Origin: Bacteroidia bacterium
GTDB lineage: Bacteria; Bacteroidota; Bacteroidia; JABEUT01
DNA length: 5,637 nucleotides
Assembly: GCA_013044305.1 (NCBI GenBank)
Contig: JABEUT010000105.1
Span: 1-5,637 of the forward strand
Direction of reading: 5' to 3'
Shown here: piece by piece, positions 1-5,637 of the stretch
How positions within the stretch are numbered: position 1 is the stretch's first letter
How the letters are laid out: each line of letters begins with the position of its first letter
The notes under the pieces: model-generated
What the model was told of the DNA's origin: nothing
Seen by the model: the letters and a program-made list of their open reading frames with translations, nothing else
Database searches by the model: none
Program-made: the position numbers and the translations under genes

Positions 1-27
1 CGGATCCGCTACCCATATTTTCCTCAA

Positions 28-59
28 TTTCACCTGTATTCCTTATTTTATTATCTTTG
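28..59 (+). promoter_or_regulatory. Bacteroidota-type promoter (-33 TTTC / -7 TATCTTTG)
   Basis: The sequence TATCTTTG at 52-59 is an exact match to the Bacteroidota -7 consensus TAnnTTTG. TTTC at 28-31 is a three-of-four match to the -33 TTTG element, with a 20-base spacer, which is in the normal range for this phylum. Transcription would begin near 64-67, leaving a leader of only about 11-14 bases before the ATG at 78. The short leader leaves little room for a Shine-Dalgarno sequence; only a GGA at 71-73 is present. The -7 match is seen directly; use of the site is inferred. Confidence 0.55.
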
Positions 60-77
60 TAGGATAAAACGGAATAT

Positions 78-413
78 ATGAAAAAGTTACTTTGCATCGC
101 CGGTTTTTGGGCAATGGCCACTACCCTGCTACATGCGCAAAACGGCGCAAGCCAATCCTGGTCCTTTACCATTACGCCCGCAACCACCCGCACAACCGTC
201 GACAGTGTTATTGCCGACTGGAAAACACATGGTATAGATTTAAGAATATACAGCCCGAGGTATAACTCAAACGGGGTATTGCTTGCCTTCAGCGGCTCGG
301 TGGCATATTTTCCGGGTAAAAGCCATGTGGGGGCCAAGTTCAACAACGCCAGCCACAAAACCATTACCATTCAGGTTACCGACAAACCAAGTGTAACGGT
401 GAACGAAAAATAA
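78..413 (+). CDS. small secreted protein of unknown function
   Basis: This encodes a 111-residue protein that I do not recognise as a named family. Residues 1-20 form a signal peptide: KK at 2-3, a hydrophobic core at about 4-18, and a probable signal peptidase I cut after LHA (A20|Q21), the usual Bacteroidota context. The cysteine at 6 lies in the core and is not a lipobox. The mature part of about 91 residues has no cysteine, so no disulfides. It is predicted to alternate strand and helix: WSFTITP (28-34), an amphipathic segment (39-50), HGIDLRI (51-57), then RYNSNGVLLAFSGSV (61-75) and TITIQVTD (95-102). The pattern 'I-x-P-x-T-T ... W-K-x-x-G-I-D-L ... N-x-N-G' resembles, by eye, the periplasmic tail repeats of Bacteroidota M56/BlaR1-type proteins; this is a weak impression. 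The start fits a promoter ending 18 bases upstream. It appears monocistronic, with a hairpin after the stop. Its function is unknown. Confidence 0.75.
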   Translation: MKKLLCIAGFWAMATTLLHAQNGASQSWSFTITPATTRTTVDSVIADWKTHGIDLRIYSPRYNSNGVLLAFSGSVAYFPGKSHVGAKFNNASHKTITIQVTDKPSVTVNEK

Positions 414-418
414 TTTTA

Positions 419-434
419 AAGCCTTTACGGGCTT
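419..434. terminator. weak, possibly bidirectional hairpin terminator
   Basis: AAGCC (419-423) and GGCTT (430-434) form a perfect 5-bp stem around a 6-base loop, beginning five bases after the TAA of the small secreted-protein gene. On the + strand the tail is only moderately T-rich (GCTTAATTTC). On the - strand the hairpin is followed by TAAAATTATTTTT, a better T tract. The position supports terminator use for the upstream gene, but the stem is short, so efficiency is doubtful. Confidence 0.4.
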
Positions 435-467
435 GCTTAATTTCAGGGTATATCTGTTGGCTCCTTA

Positions 468-498
468 GCGGTAAAAGGAAAATAGGTAATTTTACCGC
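468..498. repeat. 9-bp perfect inverted repeat in the intergenic region
   Basis: GCGGTAAAA (468-476) and TTTTACCGC (490-498) are perfect reverse complements with a 13-base spacer. A competing inner hairpin is possible, with AAAAT (479-483) pairing with ATTTT (489-493). No T run follows on either strand, so it does not look like an intrinsic terminator. It lies 110 bases before the barrel gene and could be an operator, an RNA leader structure or a remnant of a dispersed intergenic repeat. The repeat is seen directly; the role is unknown. Confidence 0.45.
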
Positions 499-607
499 CT
501 TCCTGCTTATCTCTTTTATTCAAACATTCCGACATTGGAAGATGCCTATTGCAAAAGTTTTTACGGGGTTCCGGCGGCAGCCCTTCCGCCACTATGCTAA
601 GCCTTGA

Positions 608-1843
608 ATGAAGAACGGACTGCTTATTCTTTCCGCCCTGTTGTTCTGCCGTGTGAATTCCTTCGGTCAAGGCAATGTAATGCCCGACAGCATAAATACC
701 CCTCGCAGAAGGAAGGATACGACCACGGCACAGGTTAAACAAATTGATATATGGGATGTGGCGCGGTACCTTTTCGGGCTAAAATTCGGCTCACGCCCCG
801 ATACAGAAAAAATGAGACCCGGTAAGCTGATGTTTTCCATGGTGCCTGCCATAGGTTATACCCTCGAGGCTGGCTTCGAGGGCTCCATAACAGCCAACCT
901 CTCGTTCTTTACCGCCGATCCCAACACCACTTATATGTCAACCGTGGCAACCATTGCCCAGTATTCCGTGCACAACCAGCTCGTAACGCCCATCATGAGC
1001 AGGATATGGCTGAAGAACAACAAAATAAAACTGGTTGGCGACTGGCGCTTTTTCAGCTATCCTTCAAAAACATACGGGCTGGGTGACAGTACTTCGCTGA
1101 AAAAGGTGGATAATATCAACTATTATTATGTGCAGATACACGAGATAGGCTATTACCATTTTCACTCCCACTATTATGCCGGCCTGGGATACTATTACGA
1201 TAACCATTGGGATTTGAGGGATTATACCTATCCAAGCGAAACCGATTTCTGGCAATACAACGGCACCCTTACCTCCACCAGGTCTTCGGGACCTGTGATT
1301 AGCGTATGTTACGACAACAGGGCCAATGCCAATAACCCGCAAGGGGGCTTCTTCGGGTCGCTTTTATACAGGTACAACAGCACTCTGCTTGGCAGCATCA
1401 GCGACTGGCAGTACTTTGAGGCAGAGTTCCGGAAGTATTTTAAGCTTAACCCAAACATGATATTGGCTTTCTGGAACCGCGACCTGGTTACCTGGGGAGG
1501 CTATGTTCCATACTTCGACCTGCCGGCCAACGGCTTTGGCACCGAACACTTTACGGGCAGAGGATATATTCAGAGCCGGTTCAGGGGCGCCGACCAGTTT
1601 TACGGCGAGTCGGAATTGAGGTTCGGACTAACGCGCAACGGCCTGCTGGGCGGTGTAGTATTCGCCAATGCCGAAACGGTTCCCAACTGGCCCAGCAATT
1701 CCTATACGGCACTTTTTCCGGCCGGCGGAGTAGGTTTGCGTATTAAGTTCAACAAGTTTTCAGATGTGAATATATGTATTGACTACGCAGTGGGCGTGGG
1801 CGGCTCACACGGATTCTTCTTCAACCTGGGAGAGGTGTTCTGA
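608..1843 (+). CDS. BamA/TamA-family (Omp85, surface antigen D15) outer-membrane beta-barrel without POTRA domains
   Basis: This 411-residue protein has a signal peptide at 1-20 with a probable cut after SFG (G20|Q21). C14 is preceded by LLF and is not a proper lipobox. After a charged linker (31-70), the chain from about residue 75 is rich in alternating strands and aromatic residues, as in an outer-membrane barrel. Omp85 hallmarks are visible: YDNRANANNPQGG at 235-247 (the 'D-x-R-x-N...P-x-x-G' strand motif), GRGY at 317-320 followed by RFRG at 324-327 (the loop-6 R-G-F/Y-type motif), YGESELRFGL at 332-341, and a C-terminal phenylalanine fitting a beta-signal for BAM insertion. BamA is roughly twice as long and carries five POTRA domains; here there is no room for any. 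Such barrel-only members are common in Bacteroidota, and their substrates are mostly unknown. The start is well defined because TGA directly precedes the ATG in frame and the signal peptide begins there. No Shine-Dalgarno sequence or clear promoter was found upstream. Confidence 0.88.
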   Translation: MKNGLLILSALLFCRVNSFGQGNVMPDSINTPRRRKDTTTAQVKQIDIWDVARYLFGLKFGSRPDTEKMRPGKLMFSMVPAIGYTLEAGFEGSITANLSFFTADPNTTYMSTVATIAQYSVHNQLVTPIMSRIWLKNNKIKLVGDWRFFSYPSKTYGLGDSTSLKKVDNINYYYVQIHEIGYYHFHSHYYAGLGYYYDNHWDLRDYTYPSETDFWQYNGTLTSTRSSGPVISVCYDNRANANNPQGGFFGSLLYRYNSTLLGSISDWQYFEAEFRKYFKLNPNMILAFWNRDLVTWGGYVPYFDLPANGFGTEHFTGRGYIQSRFRGADQFYGESELRFGLTRNGLLGGVVFANAETVPNWPSNSYTALFPAGGVGLRIKFNKFSDVNICIDYAVGVGGSHGFFFNLGEVF

Positions 1844-1846
1844 TAC

Positions 1847-1873
1847 CGGATAGATGCTTAAAAGGACTATCCG
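1847..1873. terminator. hairpin between convergent genes, probable shared terminator
   Basis: CGGATAG (1847-1853) and CTATCCG (1867-1873) form a perfect 7-bp stem with a 13-base loop. It sits in the 38-base gap between the + strand barrel gene (stop ends at 1843) and the - strand acyl-CoA dehydrogenase (stop at 1882-1884). Neither side has a strong T run (CTTGTACTTT on +), so the terminator assignment rests mainly on position between convergent genes. Confidence 0.5.
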
Positions 1874-1881
1874 CTTGTACT

Positions 1882-3657
1882 TTAAAAACAGTACTTATTC
1901 TCCTGCAATAATTTACCGGCAATCCTGCGCCGTGCATCTTTGGCATTGAAAGGCTCCGTTTTGGTGAACCGTTTCAACCCTGAAAGCATGATGCGCAGTT
2001 CATCGCCTTCGGCAAATGCGCTGATGGCTTCCTTGCCTGCCTTGTGTATTCTTTCGGCCGACTCATCGAGCCATACGCGCAGCATATCCGTTACAAGGGC
2101 GCACTCCTTTTCATCTTTCATTCCGGCGAGCTTTTCAACGCGCAGCTGCAGCGATTCGCCTACATACACTTCTATCAGCATATCGGCTATATTCATTATT
2201 ATTTCCTGTTCGGTCTGCAGCTTGTTCATCAGCTTCTGAACCGCCGAGCCGGCTACCATCAATACGGCTTTCTTAAAGTTCCTAAGGTATTTCTTTTCCT
2301 GGGCAAACGGCTCGTCGCTGCCAGTCATATCGGGGATGGACATAAGCTCTCCTGCCACTTTCTGGGCGGGACCCATCAGGTCGAGTTCGCCTTTGAGCGC
2401 CCGTTTGAGCATCATATCCACCGTAAGCAGGCGGTTTATTTCGTTGGTGCCTTCAAATATTCTGTTGATGCGCGAATCGCGGTAAGCCCTTTCCATGGGT
2501 GCATCGGCGGAGTAGCCCATGCCGCCGTATATCTGCACGCCTTCATCAACCACATAGTCGAGAACCTCGGAGCCGAACACCTTCATGATTGCAGCCTCAA
2601 CCGCAAACTGCTCAATGCCTTTCAGAATGGCTTTGCCCTTATCCATTCCCTGTGCGGCAAGCGAGTCAATGGCTTCTTCTATATTGTGGCTTGCGCGGTA
2701 CAACGCCGATTCACATGCGAAGATAAGCAGCGACTGCTGTGCCAGCTTATGCTGTATGGCGCCATAGCTGCCTATGGGATGACCGAACTGCACGCGCTGG
2801 CCTGCATATTGCACCGAGTGTGTTACGGTGGCCTTTGCGCCGCCGAGGGCGGCGGCGGCAAGCTTTATGCGCCCTACATTCAATATGTTCACCGCTATCT
2901 TAAAGCCGTCTTCGCGCGCCGAGAGCATATTGCCGGCGGGAACCATGCAATTGTTAAAGAATACCTGGCAGGTGGAACTTCCCTTGATGCCCATTTTATG
3001 TTCTTCGGCGTTTACTTTTATTCCTCCGAAGTTCTTTTCCACAATAAAGGCGGAAAGGTTTTTGTCGTTATCAATTTTTGCGAACACAATAAAGATGTCG
3101 GCAAAGCCGCTGTTGGTAATCCACATCTTTTGACCGTTAATCACATAGTTCTTCCCGTCAGGGGTAAGCGTTGCCTTTGTTTTTCCCGAATTGGCATCGG
3201 AGCCGGCATTGGGTTCGGTAAGGCAGTAGCAGGCTTTCCACTCGCCTGATGCAAGCTTAGGAAGATATTTAGCCTTTTGCTCCTCGTTGCCGTAATAGAG
3301 TATGGGGAGCGTTCCTATGCCTGTATGGGCAGCTACCGTAACTGCGAATGAATTGCCGGCGCCCACGCTTTCGGTGGACAACATACCGGTAAGGAAATCT
3401 TTTTCAAACCCGCCGAACTGCTCCGGTACATTAATGCCCAATATACCAAGTTCTCCGGCTTTCTCCAGTATTTTTACCATCAGGCCCTCCTCTTTGTTGT
3501 CTATGCGCTCCATGTTCGGAAACACTTCCTTTACCAGAAAGTCGTGGCACATGTTGGCTATTTCGCGCTGTTCTTCGTTGAATTCTTCGGGGATAAATAT
3601 ATCCTTGCATGACGATTCCTTTATCAGAAATTCGCCGCCTTTGAGAGTTGTTGCCAT
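1882..3657 (-). CDS. acyl-CoA dehydrogenase (FAD-dependent, long form with C-terminal extension)
   Basis: This cytoplasmic flavoenzyme would oxidise acyl-CoA to trans-2-enoyl-CoA, the first step of beta-oxidation, passing electrons to electron-transfer flavoprotein. The N-terminal helical domain spans about 25-140. The first family signature is CYCLTEPNAGSD at 143-154, and the FAD-contacting segment MWITNSGFAD is at 178-187. QRVQFGHPIGSYGAIQ at 287-302 and QIYGGMGYSADAPMERAYRD at 375-394 (second signature) follow. E402 in FEGTNEINR aligns with the catalytic base of MCAD-type enzymes, so the active site looks intact. Residues about 412-591 form an extra, mostly helical domain. This gives the roughly 600-residue architecture of VLCAD/ACAD9 and bacterial FadE-like enzymes rather than the roughly 380-residue short form, suggesting, without proof, long-chain substrates. 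The start follows the peptidase stop by 21 bases, with an A-rich stretch (complement of 3668-3674) but no Shine-Dalgarno sequence. It is probably transcribed from the peptidase promoter. Confidence 0.95.
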   Translation of the reverse strand: MATTLKGGEFLIKESSCKDIFIPEEFNEEQREIANMCHDFLVKEVFPNMERIDNKEEGLMVKILEKAGELGILGINVPEQFGGFEKDFLTGMLSTESVGAGNSFAVTVAAHTGIGTLPILYYGNEEQKAKYLPKLASGEWKACYCLTEPNAGSDANSGKTKATLTPDGKNYVINGQKMWITNSGFADIFIVFAKIDNDKNLSAFIVEKNFGGIKVNAEEHKMGIKGSSTCQVFFNNCMVPAGNMLSAREDGFKIAVNILNVGRIKLAAAALGGAKATVTHSVQYAGQRVQFGHPIGSYGAIQHKLAQQSLLIFACESALYRASHNIEEAIDSLAAQGMDKGKAILKGIEQFAVEAAIMKVFGSEVLDYVVDEGVQIYGGMGYSADAPMERAYRDSRINRIFEGTNEINRLLTVDMMLKRALKGELDLMGPAQKVAGELMSIPDMTGSDEPFAQEKKYLRNFKKAVLMVAGSAVQKLMNKLQTEQEIIMNIADMLIEVYVGESLQLRVEKLAGMKDEKECALVTDMLRVWLDESAERIHKAGKEAISAFAEGDELRIMLSGLKRFTKTEPFNAKDARRRIAGKLLQENKYCF

Positions 3658-3678
3658 GGTGCTGCTGTTTTTTTGAAA

Positions 3679-5424
3679 TTACTTTTTTGCTTCAGGCGCC
3701 CAATTGCTTTGCGACGGGTTGTGAAAGGGGCGCGTGGCGGGAACGATGGTTGAAAGTATGGAATCGTAACGTGCCGGCTGATTCACTATTTCAATGCCTT
3801 CGGTAACCGTACTGTCGTATTTCAGGTTCACTTCAATCCGTCCTTTTTCATAATAATACCTCGACATGATTTCGGCTTCCAGCGCCTGTTTTATTTCGTC
3901 CTTATCTTTATACAGGGCGTTCATCTTGGCTTGCTCTATGTCGTCGCTTATCTTGCTGTAAGACTCTTTCAGGTCATTGTAATACTTCTCGTTTTGCGTA
4001 TTCTCTTTCAATTGCTGCAGCAGTGTTTCGCTTTTGGTTGTATAGTTGAAAGAGCTGTTTTTTACAAATTGTACAAACTTGTCGTAGTCTGCATCACTTA
4101 AAGTAAACTTGTCGGGGGTTGCCGGGGCAGCCTGGTGATCCTGCACGTATTGCGTTGCGTAGTTAAAGATGAGGTATTGGGGGGGCGTAAGCAGCTTAAT
4201 GGTTATCTGCTTATATGCGGGCGATTTTATTTTAATATCCGGGTCTATGCCGCCTCCGTCGTACACCACTCGTCCGTGCAGGGTGCGGAAAGCGCTCTTC
4301 AGGGAGTCGGGCACTTTGCTTACGCTGCCGTCGGCGTTGCGGTGGCTATAGTCCAAAGCCTGTATGCACCGGCCGCTTGGTATATAGTATTTGGCTATGG
4401 TAAACTTAAGCTGGGCATTGTATGTAAGGGGGCGTGTTTGCTGAACCAGTCCCTTACCGTAGGTTCTCGTACCTATAATCACCCCACGGTCGAGGTCCTG
4501 CACGGTTCCTGTTACTATCTCCGAGGCCGAGGCCGACCCGTTGTTTACAAGTATCACAAGGGGTATTTTAGTATCCACCGGCTCTGTCTGGGTAAGGTCG
4601 GAATGGTTCATGTCCTTTATTCTTCCAAGGGTGTTCACCACCAGCTGGCCTTTGGGTTCAAACACATTCACCACGTTCACCGCCTCGTTAAGCAGCCCGC
4701 CCGGATTGTTCCTCAAATCGAGGATTACGCCTTTCAGGTTCTTGTTTTTTTCGAGGGCTATCAGGGCGTTCTTTACATTGTTGCCTGCATCGTTGGTGAA
4801 CTCGGTAAGGCGCATGTACCCCACGTTGTCGGATATCATGCCGTAATAGGGCACGTTTTTCACTTTAATGTCTTCTCTTACAAGCGAAATGTTTACCGGC
4901 GACTGCGTTCCGGCGTGAACAATTTCGAGATCGACCGGAGTACCGGGCTGTCCTTTCAATAATTTTCCGACGTCGGATGTAGATTTGCCGGCGAGTGAAA
5001 TGCCATCCACTTTCAGTATTCTGTCTCCGGCTTTCAATCCGGCTTTTTGCGCGGGGGCCCCTTCATAAGGTTCCGAAATTTCTATAAAACTGCTGTCCTG
5101 TTGTATAAGCGCACCTATTCCGCCGTATTCCCCGGTGGTCATAAAACGGTAGTCCTCTATTTCCGACTCCGGTATATAGTCGGTGTATGGATCGAGTGAG
5201 GCGAGCATGGCATCAATGCCTGTTTTAACCAAGTCGCCGGGCTGTATGGTATCCACGTAATAGAGGTCGAGTTCGCGCAGGGTGGTGGCAAATATGTCGA
5301 GGTTTTTGGATATTTCGAAATAGTTGTCGGTGAAACTGAATGAGAAAAAGGCATAGGAGGCAATGGCTGCAATTACCAGCGCCAGTCGCCACTTTTTAAG
5401 TTTTTGTGAAATTCGTTTCATCAT
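3679..5424 (-). CDS. S41 family C-terminal processing peptidase (CtpA/Prc-like) with PDZ domain
   Basis: This serine protease would act in the periplasm, clipping C-terminal tails of envelope proteins; its specific substrates are unknown. Residues 1-12 are basic and 13-31 form one hydrophobic segment, either an uncleaved anchor or a signal peptide. An N-terminal helical region (about 34-90, with ELDLYYVD at 51-58) is followed by a PDZ domain (about 98-185, YGGIGA at 100-105). The S41 core spans about 195-400. The Ser/Lys/Gln triad is assigned from spacing in CtpB-like enzymes: S299 in NNGSASASE (294-302), K324 in TYGKG (321-325) and Q328. DLRNNPGG (236-243) and GIDPDIKI (392-399) are further family motifs. 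Residues about 405-581 form a charged, helix-rich tail that makes it longer than typical CtpA/CtpB. Two ATG codons are adjacent, at 5424 and 5421; the second is better spaced from the AGAGG at 5428-5432, so the protein may be 580 residues. It is the first gene of a probable operon with the acyl-CoA dehydrogenase. Confidence 0.95.
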   Translation of the reverse strand: MMKRISQKLKKWRLALVIAAIASYAFFSFSFTDNYFEISKNLDIFATTLRELDLYYVDTIQPGDLVKTGIDAMLASLDPYTDYIPESEIEDYRFMTTGEYGGIGALIQQDSSFIEISEPYEGAPAQKAGLKAGDRILKVDGISLAGKSTSDVGKLLKGQPGTPVDLEIVHAGTQSPVNISLVREDIKVKNVPYYGMISDNVGYMRLTEFTNDAGNNVKNALIALEKNKNLKGVILDLRNNPGGLLNEAVNVVNVFEPKGQLVVNTLGRIKDMNHSDLTQTEPVDTKIPLVILVNNGSASASEIVTGTVQDLDRGVIIGTRTYGKGLVQQTRPLTYNAQLKFTIAKYYIPSGRCIQALDYSHRNADGSVSKVPDSLKSAFRTLHGRVVYDGGGIDPDIKIKSPAYKQITIKLLTPPQYLIFNYATQYVQDHQAAPATPDKFTLSDADYDKFVQFVKNSSFNYTTKSETLLQQLKENTQNEKYYNDLKESYSKISDDIEQAKMNALYKDKDEIKQALEAEIMSRYYYEKGRIEVNLKYDSTVTEGIEIVNQPARYDSILSTIVPATRPFHNPSQSNWAPEAKK

Positions 5425-5427
5425 AAA

Positions 5428-5432
5428 CCTCT
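5428..5432 (-). promoter_or_regulatory. ribosome binding site (AGAGG) of the S41 peptidase
   Basis: On the - strand AGAGG precedes the tandem start codons ATGATG. The spacing is 3 bases to the first ATG (5424) and 6 bases to the second (5421). The 6-base spacing is closer to the usual optimum, which favours initiation at 5421. This is the only convincing Shine-Dalgarno sequence in the window. Confidence 0.5.
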
Positions 5433-5481
5433 GCTATACCTAAACCGGATATTCATTGTAATATTATATACGGATCTTTTG

Positions 5482-5489
5482 CAAATATA
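5482..5489 (-). promoter_or_regulatory. Bacteroidota-type -7 promoter element (TATATTTG)
   Basis: Read on the - strand, this is TATATTTG, an exact TAnnTTTG match, 57 bases upstream of the first ATG of the S41 peptidase. Transcription would start near 5475-5477 and leave a leader of about 50 bases. No -33 TTG-type element is visible at the usual 19-22 base distance, so the promoter may be weak or activator-dependent. It would drive both the peptidase and the downstream acyl-CoA dehydrogenase. Confidence 0.5.
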
Positions 5490-5590
5490 CTTCATTATGG
5501 GCGCTTGGGTTTCATTTTTTTGCTTCTTTTTTACATTAGCCGTAAGTCCTTTTCTTGCAAATTCGCAAAGGTCTTTCCATTTTTCAATTT

Positions 5591-5621
5591 ACTGCACAGT
5601 GAACGCTATAATGTGTGCAGT
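5591..5621. repeat. 8-bp perfect inverted repeat near the right edge
   Basis: ACTGCACA (5591-5598) and TGTGCAGT (5614-5621) are perfect reverse complements separated by 15 bases, with half-site centres 23 bases apart. Neither side carries a T run, which argues against an intrinsic terminator. It lies about 100 bases upstream of the peptidase -7 element, so it could be a regulator site or belong to a gene beyond the window. The 5425-5637 stretch holds no other supported feature. Confidence 0.35.
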
Positions 5622-5637
5622 GTAATAACGCATATGC

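Noticed and set aside
487..494. TAATTTTA as a -7 promoter element for the barrel gene
   Set aside because: It differs from TAnnTTTG at the final conserved G, overlaps the inverted repeat at 468-498 and has no -33 partner at the right distance.
608..670. Barrel protein as a lipoprotein through the cysteine at residue 14
   Set aside because: The preceding residues LLF do not fit a lipobox, since phenylalanine at -1 is not accepted, and a normal signal peptidase I site follows at G20|Q21.
443..742. A 99-codon open frame on the - strand covering the 414-607 gap and the start of the barrel gene
   Set aside because: It overlaps the barrel signal peptide in codon-aligned antisense, has no promoter element or family resemblance, and looks like chance openness.
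2044..3249. A 401-codon open frame on the + strand opposite the acyl-CoA dehydrogenase
   Set aside because: It lies wholly antisense to a gene with intact family signatures and catalytic residue. Its translation has no recognisable domain and no promoter or ribosome site; it is a by-product of the codon use of the true gene.
4135..4962. A 275-codon open frame on the + strand opposite the S41 peptidase
   Set aside because: It is antisense to the well-supported catalytic core of the peptidase, and its His/Val/Tyr-rich translation is typical of a shadow frame.
5539..5580. A short - strand frame (MERPLRICKKRTYG) upstream of the S41 operon
   Set aside because: It has only 14 codons, ends before the -7 element, and has no ribosome site or resemblance to a known leader.
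5606..5612. TATAAT-like string, as in a sigma-70 -10 box
   Set aside because: The window uses Bacteroidota-type promoters, no -35 partner was seen, and no gene start follows on the + strand within the window.

Overview
The window looks like ordinary chromosomal DNA from a member of the Bacteroidota, probably an environmental Chitinophagales/Sphingobacteriales-type lineage. Three observations support this. The four proteins are of kinds typical of that phylum. Signal peptides end in the characteristic A|Q or G|Q cleavage context. Two intergenic sites match the Bacteroidota sigma-ABfr -7 element TAnnTTTG, one in front of a gene on each strand, and Shine-Dalgarno sequences are mostly weak or absent. 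The assignment is inference from protein flavour and promoter type; no rRNA or other marker gene is present.

Layout. The left part (78-1843) reads on the + strand. It has a small secreted protein of unknown function with its own close promoter, a 194-base intergenic stretch with several inverted repeats, and a 411-residue outer-membrane beta-barrel of the Omp85/BamA-TamA (surface antigen D15) type that lacks POTRA domains. The right part (1882-5424) reads on the - strand as a likely two-gene operon. A membrane-anchored PDZ-containing S41 C-terminal processing peptidase comes first, and a 591-residue acyl-CoA dehydrogenase starts 21 bases after its stop. The two halves converge at about 1844-1881, where a hairpin probably serves as a shared terminator. 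The last 213 bases (5425-5637) carry the operon promoter and an 8-bp inverted repeat but no supported gene.

How the genes relate. Three of the four products belong to the envelope: a secreted small protein, an outer-membrane barrel and a periplasmic processing peptidase. The fourth is a cytoplasmic fatty-acid beta-oxidation enzyme. Nothing shows that they form one system, and the S41/dehydrogenase pairing may be only co-transcription. I see no mobile element, CRISPR array, tRNA, rRNA, broken gene or convincing sign of horizontal transfer. I did not find an undescribed system; the most open questions are the small secreted protein, the leader of the barrel gene and the long C-terminal tail of the peptidase.
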